Below, one piece after another: positions 8,412 to 17,879 of a DNA stretch of 64,000 bases. Each line of letters starts with the position of its first letter. The stretch's first letter is position 1. A program made the position numbers and the translations under genes. Source of the stretch: Thalassobius vesicularis (GTDB lineage Bacteria; Pseudomonadota; Alphaproteobacteria; Rhodobacterales; Rhodobacteraceae); assembly GCF_004799325.1 (NCBI RefSeq), contig NZ_SSMD01000001.1, positions 186,001-250,000 on the forward strand. Direction: 5' to 3'. The notes below the pieces were generated by a model. That model searched no databases. It was not told the origin of the DNA and saw nothing but the letters and a program-made list of their open reading frames with translations.

Positions 8412-8804
8412 TCAGTCTTTGGAAATGTTTTGGCTGTCTATGTACTTGCGTCCCGCCTCGGTCGCGGCGCGCACGGCGTCGGCCACGTCCAGATGGCGGC
8501 TTTTGGCCAGTTTGATGAGCATGGGCAGGTTCGCCCCATAGATGATGCGGCGCCCGCCCGGCTGACAGGCCAGCAGCGCCAGGTTCGACGGAGAGCCACC
8601 AAACATGTCGGTGACGACAACAACGCCCTGCCCCTGATCCACCGCGTCTGCGGCCTCGCAGATTTCGCGCTGTTTTTGGCCACGGTCGTGTTCGGATTCT
8701 ATCGCGATTGCCCGGATGCCGTTCTGGGCCCCGACGACGTGCTCGACGGCAGCCAGGTATTCCCGGGCCAGCCCTCCATGCGCGACGATGACGATACCGA
8801 TCAC
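8412..8804 (-). CDS. PTS EIIA component, mannose-family type (regulatory)
   Basis: A 130-residue EIIA of the mannose family. The phosphorylated His is His9 in [10 protein letters not shown]. The domain includes [14 protein letters not shown], and the C-terminal helix pair is complete. In alphaproteobacteria this protein is the phosphate sink of a stand-alone regulatory PTS. Its start overlaps the rapZ stop by 4 bp (ATGA). Confidence 0.93.
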   Translation of the reverse strand: MIGIVIVAHGGLAREYLAAVEHVVGAQNGIRAIAIESEHDRGQKQREICEAADAVDQGQGVVVVTDMFGGSPSNLALLACQPGGRRIIYGANLPMLIKLAKSRHLDVADAVRAATEAGRKYIDSQNISKD

Positions 8805-9745
8805 GCGTTGTCTTCCTTCATCTTGGCGATCACTGACCCAAATCCCGGCGGCTGCGGCGCAGCATTGGCCTTCCGCTCTATTTCTCGGTGCCTAGTTGAC
8901 ACCTGCCAACCGCGTTCCGCAAGGGCCTTCGACAGCTTTTCTGCCATTGTGACCGAGCGGTGCTGACCGCCGGTACAGCCGAACCCGATGGCAAAATGCG
9001 CCTTGCCCTCGTCCCGGTAGGCGGGCAGCAGCATTTCCGCAAGGTCCAGCACACGTTGGAAAAACCCGTCGAACCGCGCGTCCTGCGCAACATAGTCCGC
9101 CACCGCGCCCGAGCGCCCGTCAAGGCCCCGCAGGCTGGCATCCCAATAAGGGTTTCGCAGGAACCGGCAGTCCAGAACCATGTCCATGCCCCGCGGCAGG
9201 CCCCGCTTGTAGGAAAACGAGTTCACCGACACCGCCAGATGCGTGCCCTTTTCTCCCGAGAACAGTCGCTCCACCTCGGCCTTCAGGTCGTGCGGCGTCA
9301 GTTCCGAGCTGTCGATCAGGATGTCGGCGCGGGCCATGATCGGCACCAGCAGGTCGCATTCACGCTGAATCCCTTGGTCCGGGCTTTCGGCCGGAGCCAT
9401 CGGGTGGCGTCTGCGCGTCTCGGAAAAGCGGCGCAGCAGCACGTCTTGCCGGCAGTCCAGATACAGCACTTCGGGCCGGATGTCGGGCATGTCGGACAGG
9501 CGGTCGATGGTCTCGATCAGTGCATTCACCGAAAAATCCCGGTTGCGCACATCCAGCCCCAGCGCCAGATCGCTGTTCAGCGGCGGCCCTTCCAGCAGGC
9601 GTGGCAACAGCGACAGCGGCAGGTTGTCGATGGCCTCATAGCCCATATCCTCCAACGTGCGGATCGCCGTACTGCGTCCGGCGCCCGACGGGCCGGTCAC
9701 CAGGACGATGCGTTTGTTGGGGCGGGATGGGGTCTGCTCGGTCAT
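8801..9745 (-). CDS. rapZ: RNase adapter protein RapZ
   Basis: A 314-residue RapZ/YvcJ family nucleotide-binding protein. The Walker A motif GPSGAGRST is at residues 18-26, followed by the conserved [12 protein letters not shown]. The C-terminal domain contains [12 protein letters not shown], typical of the family. In enterobacteria RapZ delivers GlmZ RNA to RNase E; its target in alphaproteobacteria is not established. It sits between hprK and EIIA, as in most Rhodobacterales. Confidence 0.95.
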   Translation of the reverse strand: MTEQTPSRPNKRIVLVTGPSGAGRSTAIRTLEDMGYEAIDNLPLSLLPRLLEGPPLNSDLALGLDVRNRDFSVNALIETIDRLSDMPDIRPEVLYLDCRQDVLLRRFSETRRRHPMAPAESPDQGIQRECDLLVPIMARADILIDSSELTPHDLKAEVERLFSGEKGTHLAVSVNSFSYKRGLPRGMDMVLDCRFLRNPYWDASLRGLDGRSGAVADYVAQDARFDGFFQRVLDLAEMLLPAYRDEGKAHFAIGFGCTGGQHRSVTMAEKLSKALAERGWQVSTRHREIERKANAAPQPPGFGSVIAKMKEDNA

Positions 9746-9757
9746 TGCGTCGTGAAA

Positions 9758-10177
9758 TCAGGCGTTTCGTCCTGCCCTGAGGTACTGGAGAATCGACGCA
9801 GCAAAATGCTGCGTCTGCGCATTGTGGACGATCGGAAGGGAAACGCCCAGACAAACCTTTTCACGCTGCGGTGGCAGTCTGTGAGGTTCCGTTTGGTCCA
9901 GATCGACCCATAGAGCCAAACGCGTGGGCCCGGCAGCGGCCGCGTTCAGAATGCCGATGCCCCGCGCCTCGATCCGCCCCTGGATCGTGTCCACCGCGTC
10001 CACCCACAGCGCCCCGTCCTGCGCCCAGATCCGGCAACCATCATCGGCCACCAGCTGTGCGCCATAGCCCATCAGTTGCAACGCCAGTCCCGATTTGCCA
10101 GACCCACTGCCCCCAGTAATGCAAACGGCGGCCCCGTTCAGGGCCACCGCAGAGGCATGCAGGATGTCGCCAGACAT
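9758..10177 (-). CDS. hprK: HPr kinase/phosphorylase, short alphaproteobacterial form
   Basis: A 139-residue protein equal to the C-terminal kinase domain of HprK, with Walker A GGSGSGKS at residues 22-29 and DDGCRIWA after it. The N-terminal half of Firmicutes HprK is absent, which is normal for alphaproteobacteria and not a deletion. It phosphorylates HPr on serine. I start at ATG 10177, one base after the chvG stop; an in-frame start at 10195 lies inside chvG. It links the ChvGI system with the regulatory PTS. Confidence 0.93.
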   Translation of the reverse strand: MSGDILHASAVALNGAAVCITGGSGSGKSGLALQLMGYGAQLVADDGCRIWAQDGALWVDAVDTIQGRIEARGIGILNAAAAGPTRLALWVDLDQTEPHRLPPQREKVCLGVSLPIVHNAQTQHFAASILQYLRAGRNA

Positions 10178-10178
10178 G

Positions 10179-11900
10179 TCAGACCGGCAGGCCAACCACG
10201 AAACGGGCGCCCAGCGGCTCCGAGGTCGGGTCGGCGTCGGTCGGCCGAATGTTCTCGGCCCAGATCACCCCACCATGGGCTTCGACAATCTGTTTCGAAA
10301 TCGCCAGACCCAGACCAGAGTTGTTGCCGAACTGGTTTTCGGGCCGCTCCGAGTAGAAGCGTTTGAACACCTTCGTCAGCGCCTGTTCCGGGATGCCGGG
10401 GCCGGTATCCTCGACCACGACCAGCACGCGATTGTCGCGCTGACGAACCCAGACACGGATCGCATCGCCATCCTCGCAGAAGCTGATCGCGTTGGTGATC
10501 AGGTTCACGAAAACCTGCGCCAGCCGCGCCTCAAGACCGTGAATGGCAATCGGCGCATCGGGGATGTCCATGATGAACTCGATGCCCTTTTCCTCGGCCT
10601 GCTGGCCCAGGTATTCGCCCAGATTCGAGATCATTTTCAGCAGGTTGAAGCCTTCCTGCTCTTCCTTGACCAGCTCGGAATCCAGACGCGACGCGTTCGA
10701 GATGTCGCTGACCAGACGGTCCAGCCGGCGCACGTCATGTTCGATCACGTCCAGCAGTTTTTCACGCTGATCGTCACGCTTGGCGACGCGCATCGTCCCC
10801 ACGGCCGAGCGCAGGCTGGCCAGCGGGTTCTTGATTTCGTGCGCGACGTCGGCGGCAAATTGTTCGTTGCTGTCGATCCGGTCATAAAGCGCCGAAACCA
10901 TCCCGCGCAAGGCGGCGGACAAGCGTCCGATTTCGTCGGGTCGCGCGGTCAGATCGGGAATACGGATGCGTCCGGCGGCATGGCTGCGCCGGTCGCGCGC
11001 GCCGCCAAGTTCTGCGGCGGCCGCAAGGTCGGCCAGCGGGTTCGTGATGGTCGAGGCCAACACAAGGCTCAACCCGATCGACACCAGCGTGGCGATCAGG
11101 AACATCTGCAGGATACGCTCACGCTCGCCGCGCACCAGTTGGTCGATTTCCCCAGCCGCACTGGTCAGCGCGATCACGCCAACCGTCGCATCGCCCTGTT
11201 GAATCGGCGTTGCGGCGGCAAAATAGCTGCCCTGGGCCGTCTGCAGTCCGGTTTCGATCTGTGCACCACCCGCGACGGCCGGTTTGACCATCATGCTGAC
11301 CAGCTGTTCGATATTCGGCATGGCTGTGCGGTCGCGCGGGCCGTTGATCAGGACGTCGAAGCGTTCCCAAATCTTTGCCAGCGCGTCCGAAATGATCGTC
11401 GAGCCGCCTTGATCCGTGCTGCGGGTCCGCATCACGCCCTTGCCCTGACCCGAGGAGATCAGCGCGCCGCGCTGGTCGAACACGTAAACCTCGACCCCCT
11501 TGCGCAGGTCCAGCCCTTCCAGCGTGGCTGCCACGTCGACGCCATCACCCGAGGCCAGGCTGACCGGCGCCCCTTTGGGCAGCTGCGCTTCGATCACGTC
11601 CGAGACCAGCTCGGCCTGCGCGATTAGTGCGTCGGCGCGGTCCACGACCAACGAGTCCCGCGAGGAATTGAGCAACAGCACCCCGGCAACCAGGATGTTC
11701 AGGGCGATCAGGTTGAACGTGATGATCTTGCGGGTCAGTGGCGACCGGTTCAGCGTCAGAAAACCACGCCGCGCACGCCGTGCGCGCAGCTCCTTCTCGA
11801 CGGTGCTTTCGGGGGCGACAAACTCCTCGCCCAACACGACATCGCCATCGCGTTTTCCGCCTGCGTCCCGCAAATGAATCCCCTCAGCGAGAGCCATCAT
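10179..11900 (-). CDS. chvG: Sensor histidine kinase ChvG
   Basis: A 573-residue inner-membrane sensor kinase. A long cytoplasmic N-terminus of about 58 residues precedes a first membrane segment (about 59-78). A periplasmic sensor follows, then a second membrane segment near 265-285, a HAMP linker, a HisKA domain with the phosphorylated His354 in [15 protein letters not shown], and an ATPase domain with DTGPGIP and [16 protein letters not shown]. ChvG senses acid and envelope stress in Agrobacterium and Sinorhizobium (ExoS). The ATG overlaps the chvI stop (ATGA). Confidence 0.95.
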   Translation of the reverse strand: MMALAEGIHLRDAGGKRDGDVVLGEEFVAPESTVEKELRARRARRGFLTLNRSPLTRKIITFNLIALNILVAGVLLLNSSRDSLVVDRADALIAQAELVSDVIEAQLPKGAPVSLASGDGVDVAATLEGLDLRKGVEVYVFDQRGALISSGQGKGVMRTRSTDQGGSTIISDALAKIWERFDVLINGPRDRTAMPNIEQLVSMMVKPAVAGGAQIETGLQTAQGSYFAAATPIQQGDATVGVIALTSAAGEIDQLVRGERERILQMFLIATLVSIGLSLVLASTITNPLADLAAAAELGGARDRRSHAAGRIRIPDLTARPDEIGRLSAALRGMVSALYDRIDSNEQFAADVAHEIKNPLASLRSAVGTMRVAKRDDQREKLLDVIEHDVRRLDRLVSDISNASRLDSELVKEEQEGFNLLKMISNLGEYLGQQAEEKGIEFIMDIPDAPIAIHGLEARLAQVFVNLITNAISFCEDGDAIRVWVRQRDNRVLVVVEDTGPGIPEQALTKVFKRFYSERPENQFGNNSGLGLAISKQIVEAHGGVIWAENIRPTDADPTSEPLGARFVVGLPV

Positions 11901-12598
11901 TCCTCGTTATATCTGTAGCCAATGCCATACAGAGTTTCGATAGCCGAAAACTCGGAATCGACCGTCCGCATCTTCTTGCGCAGGCGTTTGATGTGGCTGT
12001 CGATCGTCCGGTCGTCGACGTAGACCTGATCGTCATAGGCCACGTCCATCAGCTGATCGCGCGACTTCACAAAACCGGGGCGTTGCGCCAGGGCCTGCAG
12101 CAGCAGGAATTCGGTGACCGTCAGGGACACGTCCTGACCTTTCCAGGCCACCGCATGGCGCAGCGGGTCCATCCGCAGGTCGCCGCGCTCCATCACCTTG
12201 GTTTCTTCGGTGTCACCCACGATCTCGCCCGCGACCGCATCCTGCCGGCGCAGCAGCGCGCGGATGCGTTCGACCAGCAGGCGCTGGCTGAAGGGCTTCT
12301 TCACGTAGTCGTCCGCGCCCATGCGCAGACCCAGAACCTCGTCGATCTCGTCGTCCTTCGAGGTCAGGAAGATTACCGGCATCGACGTCCGCTGGCGCAG
12401 GCGCTGCAGCAGGTCCATCCCGTCCATCCGGGGCATCTTGATGTCCAGCACTGCCATGTCCGGCAGTTTCTTGTTGAACGCATCAAGCGCCGACTGCCCG
12501 TCATTATAGGTCTCAACCTCGAAACCTTCGGCCTCGAGAGTCATTGCCACGGACGTAAGAATATTTCTGTCGTCATCCACGAGGGCGATTTTGGCCAT
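11897..12598 (-). CDS. chvI: Response regulator ChvI (OmpR family)
   Basis: A 233-residue OmpR-type regulator. The receiver has the acidic pocket DDD at 8-10, phospho-acceptor Asp52 in [12 protein letters not shown], Thr in FLTSK and Lys in VKKPFS. The C-terminal winged helix ends with the recognition segment [17 protein letters not shown] and wing GIGYRYN. It is the first gene of the chvI-chvG-hprK-rapZ-EIIA-ptsH operon and is divergent from pckA, which ChvI-type regulators influence in other alphaproteobacteria. Confidence 0.95.
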   Translation of the reverse strand: MAKIALVDDDRNILTSVAMTLEAEGFEVETYNDGQSALDAFNKKLPDMAVLDIKMPRMDGMDLLQRLRQRTSMPVIFLTSKDDEIDEVLGLRMGADDYVKKPFSQRLLVERIRALLRRQDAVAGEIVGDTEETKVMERGDLRMDPLRHAVAWKGQDVSLTVTEFLLLQALAQRPGFVKSRDQLMDVAYDDQVYVDDRTIDSHIKRLRKKMRTVDSEFSAIETLYGIGYRYNEE

Positions 12599-12968
12599 CT
12601 GCGAATTCCTTATTCTGCTCGATTTTGTCTTTTTATTTTCCCGACATTATGACGTCGTTTGCGCCGATCAATCAATCCCAAACTGCGAATCAGCTTGGAT
12701 TTCGCATTTACTGTGCAAGCGATTCCTCAACGGTTTCATAATTTTCGCCGGTTTTGCGGCCCATCTGGCGCAGCCATCGGACAAAATTCGCCGTGATTGC
12801 GCTAACCTTCATTTGGTTGCGCTAACTGCGCCAAACCGTCCTGTTCTTCTCTGGAAGCGACATGTTAAGAGGCGCGCTATCGGGCATGTTCCCGACGCGC
12901 TGCGGGAGGGAGCCCGCACCGAAATACTGACAACGCCGCTGATTTCGCGGCTACAGGAGCTTGGCAAT
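12599..12968. other. 370-bp intergenic region between divergent chvI and pckA
   Basis: This AT-richer gap must hold both promoters. Near chvI it has T-runs with no clear hexamers. It contains the doubled operator-like repeat annotated at 12797-12826 and a long pckA leader. The pckA frame is open upstream to 12591, but no conserved protein sequence appears there and the AGGAG before 12969 fixes the start. Confidence 0.7.
12797..12826 (+). promoter_or_regulatory. Tandem 10-bp operator-like repeat TTGCGCTAAC upstream of pckA
   Basis: TTGCGCTAAC occurs at 12797-12806 and again at 12817-12826, exactly 20 bp apart, about two helical turns. With two preceding bases each copy matches 10 of 12 positions of GTTAGCGCTAAC, a palindrome typical of LacI-family operators. 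PckR, a LacI-family regulator, controls pckA in Sinorhizobium, so a related factor may bind here. Confidence 0.5.
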
Positions 12969-14567
12969 ATGGCATTTGGACGGGTAAACCCGAACTTCCA
13001 GCTTGAGGATCAGGGGATCGAAGGGCTGGGTAATGTCTTTTACAATCTTATGGAGCCCGCGCTGATCGAAGCCGCGCTCAAGAACGGCGAAGGCAAACTG
13101 GGTAACGGCGGCGCCTTCCTGGTTTCGACCGGCAAATTCACTGGCCGTTCGCCGAAAGACAAACACGTCGTCAAAACCGACAGCGTTGTCGACACCATCT
13201 GGTGGGAAAACAACCGCGCCATGTCGCCCGAAGGCTTTGACGCGCTCTATGCCGACATGCTGGAGCACATGAAGGGCAAGGACTACTACGTTCAGGATCT
13301 GGTCGGCGGCGCTGACCCGGCCTATGCCATCAACGTCCGCATGGTGACCGAGCTGGCCTGGCACAACCTGTTCATCCGTCACATGCTGCGCCGCCCCGAG
13401 CGCGCGGCGCTGGACACCTTCCTGGCTGACTTCACCGTCATCAACTGCCCGTCGTTCCAAGCGAACCCCGAGCGTCACAACTGCCGCACCGAAACCGTCA
13501 TCGCGATGAACTTCGACAAGAAGCTGATCCTGATCGGCGGCACCGAATACGCTGGCGAGAACAAGAAGTCGGTGTTCACCCTGCTGAACTACCTGCTGCC
13601 CGATCGTGGCGTGATGCCGATGCACTGCTCGGCCAACCATGCGATCGACAACCCCGTCGACACCGCCATTTTCTTTGGCCTGTCGGGCACCGGCAAGACC
13701 ACCCTGTCGGCCGATCCGTCGCGCACCCTGATCGGTGACGACGAACACGGCTGGTCGGACCGCGGCACCTTCAACTTCGAAGGCGGCTGCTACGCCAAAA
13801 CGATCAACCTGTCGGCCGAAGCCGAGCCGGAAATCTACGCGACCTGCTCGATGTTCGGCACCGTGATCGAGAACATGGTCTATGACGAAGAAACCTTCGA
13901 ACTGGACTTCGAAGACTCGTCGCTGACTCAGAACATGCGCTGCGCCTACCCGCTCGAGTACATCTCGAACGCGTCGGCATCGGCCACCGGCGGTCACCCG
14001 AAGAACATCATCCTGCTGACCTGTGACGCGTATGGCGTCCTGCCGCCGATCTCGCGGCTGACCCCGGCACAGGCGATGTACCACTTCCTGTCGGGCTTCA
14101 CCTCGAAGACCCCCGGCACCGAGCGTGGCGTCGTGGAACCCGAACCCACCTTCTCGACCTGCTTCGGCGCGCCCTTCATGCCGCGTCGTCCCGAAGCTTA
14201 CGGCAACCTGCTGCGCGAAAAGATCGCCAAGCACGGCGCAACCTGCTGGCTGGTGAACACCGGCTGGACCGGCGGCGCCTTCGGCACCGGCAAGCGGATG
14301 CCGATCAAGGCCACCCGCGCCCTGCTGACCGCCGCGCTGGACGGCTCGCTGAACGATGCGACCTTCCGCAAGGATGCAAACTTCGGCTTCGAAGTGCCGG
14401 TCTCGGTGCCCGGCGTTGATGACCAGCTGCTGGACCCGCGCCAGACCTGGGCTGACGCCGCCGCCTATGACGCGCAAGCGACCAAGCTGGTGCAGATGTT
14501 CGCCAAGAACTTCGAGCAATACGTCCCCCATATCGACGAGGACGTGAAAGCCGCCGCAATCGGCTAA
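12969..14567 (+). CDS. pckA: Phosphoenolpyruvate carboxykinase (ATP)
   Basis: A 532-residue ATP-dependent PEP carboxykinase, which decarboxylates oxaloacetate to PEP as the first step of gluconeogenesis. The kinase-1a P-loop GLSGTGKTT begins at residue 237; GDDEHGWSD and the [10 protein letters not shown] signature follow, and [17 protein letters not shown] is near the C-terminus. The AGGAG just before ATG 12969 and the normal family length decide the start. It is monocistronic with a strong terminator, which fits growth on acids and aromatics as encoded elsewhere in this window. Confidence 0.97.
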   Translation: MAFGRVNPNFQLEDQGIEGLGNVFYNLMEPALIEAALKNGEGKLGNGGAFLVSTGKFTGRSPKDKHVVKTDSVVDTIWWENNRAMSPEGFDALYADMLEHMKGKDYYVQDLVGGADPAYAINVRMVTELAWHNLFIRHMLRRPERAALDTFLADFTVINCPSFQANPERHNCRTETVIAMNFDKKLILIGGTEYAGENKKSVFTLLNYLLPDRGVMPMHCSANHAIDNPVDTAIFFGLSGTGKTTLSADPSRTLIGDDEHGWSDRGTFNFEGGCYAKTINLSAEAEPEIYATCSMFGTVIENMVYDEETFELDFEDSSLTQNMRCAYPLEYISNASASATGGHPKNIILLTCDAYGVLPPISRLTPAQAMYHFLSGFTSKTPGTERGVVEPEPTFSTCFGAPFMPRRPEAYGNLLREKIAKHGATCWLVNTGWTGGAFGTGKRMPIKATRALLTAALDGSLNDATFRKDANFGFEVPVSVPGVDDQLLDPRQTWADAAAYDAQATKLVQMFAKNFEQYVPHIDEDVKAAAIG

Positions 14568-14588
14568 GGCTTTCCTGAATAATCTGAC

Positions 14589-14619
14589 AAACGCCCCGGC
14601 CCCCCAGCCGGGGCGTTTT
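14589..14619 (+). terminator. Rho-independent terminator after pckA
   Basis: A 12-bp stem AAACGCCCCGGC / GCCGGGGCGTTT with a 6-nt loop and a T-tract (TTTTG TTT). It may also serve the convergent gene at 14656. Confidence 0.9.
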
Positions 14620-14655
14620 GTTTATGTGTGCTAGCTCACCCCCCACTCCCCAGGG

Positions 14656-15369
14656 TCAGGCGGCGACGGGGACGCGCTGCTCCAGAGGGACGTGGATCAC
14701 GTGGCGGATGTCTTCGATGTCCATCCAGACCATGTTGCAATCCAGCGGCTCATTCCGGCCCTCGACCTTCCAGCTCAGGCAGTACGGGTCGCAGTGCATG
14801 TAGCCCTCACGCTCGGCCAGACCGCGGCGGGCGACGGTACGCAGCATGAATCCGAACACGAAATCCGGCTGCCAGTGCAGCATCGCCGTCAAAAAGGCAA
14901 ACCGCGCCAGATGATCGATCAGACCACGGCCGCGATAGGCCGCATCGTCCTTCACCCACATCTCGCCGTGGTAGCAAGCGCGCCCAGTGATTCGCTTTGC
15001 ACCCGGCCCCGGACGGAACCACGACCCGTCCATGTCGATGCCCACACCACCCGGGGGGAACTCGGCGAAACGGGCGCTCATGTAGCGCGCCAGAGTCTGG
15101 TCACACAGGTCCAGAAGGCGCATCGCCTGAGTATGGACCAACTGACCCTGAGCATTGCGCCCTATCACCCAAATACCTCTGGCAGAAGGCAAAAATTGCT
15201 TTGCCGGGTCAAACGGCGGGCCCAGCGGCTGTTCGGGACGGCCGGCGGAAACGATGCGGGCGTACTCCTCGAAGTCGTCCCCGACGGTCAGGAAAATCTG
15301 GTTCGCCTGAAGCGTCGACGCGGCCTCGGTCAGTAAGCGGGCGCCATCGAAAACGTCGTGAATGGTCAT
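14656..15369 (-). CDS. Uncharacterised protein, possibly GNAT-like
   Basis: A 237-residue protein I do not recognise by name. The start at 15369 is supported by AAAGGAGAG upstream; a longer frame to 15411 lacks one. The segment GEMWVKDDAAYRGRGLIDHL, then a hydrophobic helix, resembles the strand-loop-helix that binds acetyl-CoA in GNAT proteins, but the canonical Q/RxxGxG/A is imperfect. No signal peptide or membrane span is visible. The divergently spaced but co-directional LysR-like gene lies 67 bp upstream, so the two may be functionally paired. Confidence 0.6.
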   Translation of the reverse strand: MTIHDVFDGARLLTEAASTLQANQIFLTVGDDFEEYARIVSAGRPEQPLGPPFDPAKQFLPSARGIWVIGRNAQGQLVHTQAMRLLDLCDQTLARYMSARFAEFPPGGVGIDMDGSWFRPGPGAKRITGRACYHGEMWVKDDAAYRGRGLIDHLARFAFLTAMLHWQPDFVFGFMLRTVARRGLAEREGYMHCDPYCLSWKVEGRNEPLDCNMVWMDIEDIRHVIHVPLEQRVPVAA

Positions 15370-15436
15370 TTGGTCTCTCCTTTGTGTTGCAGGTCCACTC
15401 AGGATGACCAAAACGCGGGAAAGAGTCTTTTCCTTG

Positions 15437-16327
15437 TTATTTTAGCGCAATTGCAGGGTCTTCGCCCGACATCACCTCGTCAGCGGGCATGGATTGGATC
15501 TTGTCTGCGTCCACGCCAAAGATCGTCAGGTCGTAGCTACGCTCGACCAACGAGGCCAAGGCAAAGCTGTTATCCGGGTAGCGGCAGCCCATCAGCAGCC
15601 GCTTGTAGCTGATCGGATGCTGCGTATCGCCCTCGCCCCGCGACATCAGCGTGTGCACATGATCATAGCGCAGACCCTGTGTGGCGCGGACGTCCTCGAA
15701 CGGTTGCGCCAGCAGCACCGCATGCGAAGACCCGCCCGGCAGCCCCGGCACCGAGCGCCCGACCGCGCTGCGTTCCCACGCCCAGCCGTACCACGTGGCG
15801 TAGGACGATTTGCTGCCCACCTCGCTACACACCCAGTCTTCGTCGAAGCGACGGAACACCATCAGGTAGGGGCGGATCAGTTGAAAGGCCTCGTGCTCCA
15901 GTTGCCCCTCGGCTTCGGCCCAGCATTTCAGCCCGCGCTTCAGCAACCCCGAGCTGCCCGTCCAGATCGACGAGACCGGCTGTTGCTGCAGGAAAAACTC
16001 CCAGTTCCGTTCCGGTTCGTGCTGCGAGACATGGAACAGCCCGTCGATATGCGCGGATTCGTTGTTCATCCACGCTTCGCCCCGGGCCAGCAGGGTTTCC
16101 GCCTCGCGCAGTGCGCGTCGTCCGGCATCGGTCAGGTAGTACTGGCGGTCCTCAAGGCCGAACAACGGCTCGCCTTTGAACTCTTCCAGGATGTTGATGT
16201 GGCGCCTGACTGTCTGGCGAGTCGAGTCGAGTTCGCGCACCGCGCGAGACAAATTTAGCGTGTGCGCCAACGTCACAAACGAGCGCAATAGTTCAAACAA
16301 CAAACCAGACTGTTGGTTTTTCACCAT
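15437..16327 (-). CDS. LysR-type HTH protein with an atypical C-terminal domain
   Basis: A 296-residue protein. Residues 1-65 form a LysR-type winged helix (LLRSFVTLAHTLNLSRAVRE then STRQTVRRHINILEE). The remaining part does not look like the usual periplasmic-binding-fold effector domain: it is rich in Trp and Tyr (WTGSS, ATWYGWAWERS) and lacks the expected hinge pattern. It is probably a lineage-restricted DNA-binding regulator. It could regulate the uncharacterised gene at 14656 directly downstream on the same strand. Confidence 0.7.
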   Translation of the reverse strand: MVKNQQSGLLFELLRSFVTLAHTLNLSRAVRELDSTRQTVRRHINILEEFKGEPLFGLEDRQYYLTDAGRRALREAETLLARGEAWMNNESAHIDGLFHVSQHEPERNWEFFLQQQPVSSIWTGSSGLLKRGLKCWAEAEGQLEHEAFQLIRPYLMVFRRFDEDWVCSEVGSKSSYATWYGWAWERSAVGRSVPGLPGGSSHAVLLAQPFEDVRATQGLRYDHVHTLMSRGEGDTQHPISYKRLLMGCRYPDNSFALASLVERSYDLTIFGVDADKIQSMPADEVMSGEDPAIALK

Positions 16328-16559
16328 GAAAAAGCCGCCTCCCGAACGGCCAACTCGTGAAAACTAAGCCCACATATCGTTACTGAGCAAGGGCTTACCC
16401 ACTTTCGCCCCCTTACCCTATCCGAAATTCCCGACCGCATGGTAAATAAATCACCCATCAGGGGTAAATGCGTATACCTAAAGTTGCAACATGTAACGGA
16501 TTGATCGCAAGACTAGATTTCGTATTGCTGAATGTGACAATAGATAGTGGAAGGACCCC

Positions 16560-16919
16560 ATGTCACACCCTGTAGACGAACATGTCGGCAAAAAGCTCAA
16601 GAACCTGCGCGTGTTGCGGGGTCTGACCCAGACAGATGTTGCCAAGGGCCTGGATATCTCGTTCCAGCAAGTCCAGAAGTACGAGCTGGGCCGCAACCGC
16701 ATTTCGGCCAGCAAGCTGTTCGAGATTTCGCGCATCCTGAACGTGCCGCCGTCGTATTTCTTTGACGGTCTGGGCGAAGCCGAGGAAAACGGCGGCCCCG
16801 TCATCGACGAAGAAACCGCACGCATCGCCAGCACGATCTCGAAAATCAAGGATGAGCGTCTGAAGACCCAGATCCGCTCGTTCATCGACGCGGTGGCGAA
16901 CTACACCCCCGCCGCCTGA
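16560..16919 (+). CDS. XRE-family helix-turn-helix regulator
   Basis: A 119-residue regulator with a Cro/C1-type HTH at residues about 10-66 (RVLRGLTQTDVAKGLDISFQQVQKYE) and a short acidic C-terminal helix pair. GGAAGGA is well placed before the ATG. The 232 bp upstream is AT-rich and contains the 8-bp palindrome GTTGCAAC at 16482-16489, but I see no clear promoter hexamers. It is convergent with the TauE/SafE gene. Its targets are unknown. Confidence 0.88.
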   Translation: MSHPVDEHVGKKLKNLRVLRGLTQTDVAKGLDISFQQVQKYELGRNRISASKLFEISRILNVPPSYFFDGLGEAEENGGPVIDEETARIASTISKIKDERLKTQIRSFIDAVANYTPAA

Positions 16920-16935
16920 GGCTTTTGACGGGCGT

Positions 16936-17706
16936 TCAGCCCGTCAGCCCGCGCCGGATCAAATTCAGACCGGCCACCATCAGTACGACCAGCGTCGCCT
17001 TGCGGAATGCGGCCTGGTCGATGCGATCCTGGACCTGGAATCCCAGCCATGTCCCCGCCAGTGCCGGCACCAGCAGCGCCACCGAGAACGGCAGCGTCTG
17101 CGCCCGCATCACGCCCGATCCGACATGAGCGCCCAGCAGCGCCACAGCCCCCAGCCCATAAATCACGCCCTGAATGCGCATCTGGTCCCGCTTGGGCGTG
17201 TTGATCGCCGTCAGGTACATCACCGTGGGCGGCCCCCAGATCCCAGACATCCCGCCGATGAACCCGGCAAAGCCGCCGATCCCGGCCTCGACCACGTGAT
17301 GACCGTCTTCGCGCAGGCGCAGCTTGACCCCGAACAGCTGGATCAGTGCGAAGATCACCACCGGCACCCCGATCATCAGCAGCAGCACGTTCGCGGGCAG
17401 CACCCGCACCAGCTGTGCACTGGCCACCAGCGTGACGAAGCCGCACAGCAGGAACACCCGGAATCGCTTGACCGAGGCCCAGGCCGCTGCCCGCCCCTGC
17501 CGCAACGCCTGCCACAGGTTGGTCAGCACCGTCGGCAGGATCAGCCCCGCCAGCGCCCATTCCGCCCCGACAATGCTCGAAAGGCCGGAAACCATGACCA
17601 TTGGCATGGCAAATCCGACCATGCCCTTGATTACGCCAGCCACCAGCGCCACCATCAGGCACAGCGCCAAAGTCAGCGGCGTCATATCTGAGAAAAACAC
17701 TTCCAT
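16936..17706 (-). CDS. TauE/SafE family membrane transporter
   Basis: A 256-residue protein with about eight hydrophobic spans and the internal repeat typical of TauE/SafE exporters (GVIKGMVGFAMP in the first half, GFAGFIGGMSGIWGPPTVMYL in the second). Members export sulfite, sulfoacetate or related organic anions. The start at 17706 (MEVFF) is chosen over 17781 because the longer form would add a charged, Cys-containing leader before the first span. There is no linked sulfonate gene, so the substrate is unknown. Confidence 0.87.
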   Translation of the reverse strand: MEVFFSDMTPLTLALCLMVALVAGVIKGMVGFAMPMVMVSGLSSIVGAEWALAGLILPTVLTNLWQALRQGRAAAWASVKRFRVFLLCGFVTLVASAQLVRVLPANVLLLMIGVPVVIFALIQLFGVKLRLREDGHHVVEAGIGGFAGFIGGMSGIWGPPTVMYLTAINTPKRDQMRIQGVIYGLGAVALLGAHVGSGVMRAQTLPFSVALLVPALAGTWLGFQVQDRIDQAAFRKATLVVLMVAGLNLIRRGLTG

Positions 17707-17799
17707 GAGGCGTGCATAACACCTTCTGTGGGTGCTGCATTGCAAAATTTTTACCCGCAACTTTAGTACACTTCCCAGCAATCAAACGTATTTTTGTTG

Positions 17800-17811
17800 C
17801 GCTGCACTTGC
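17800..17811. promoter_or_regulatory. PhaR-like half-palindrome upstream of mcd
   Basis: CGCTGCACTTGC is identical to 6260-6271 upstream of the hydroxybutyryl-CoA dehydrogenase gene. Here the downstream arm is GCGA rather than GCAG, so the palindrome is degenerate. It lies 69 bp before the mcd start. Confidence 0.4.
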
Positions 17812-17879
17812 GAAATGGCTAGGGAGGGGCGGATGAAAGTTAAGATATGAATCATGTCTCCACAGGACAGGAATACGCG

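Noticed and set aside
12591-12968. N-terminal extension of PckA by 126 codons
   Set aside because: The extension has no family similarity, spans the promoter region, and a good AGGAG lies before 12969, which gives the usual length.
12951-14531. A 526-codon minus-strand frame over pckA
   Set aside because: Composition-driven antisense frame; PckA motifs on the plus strand are unambiguous.
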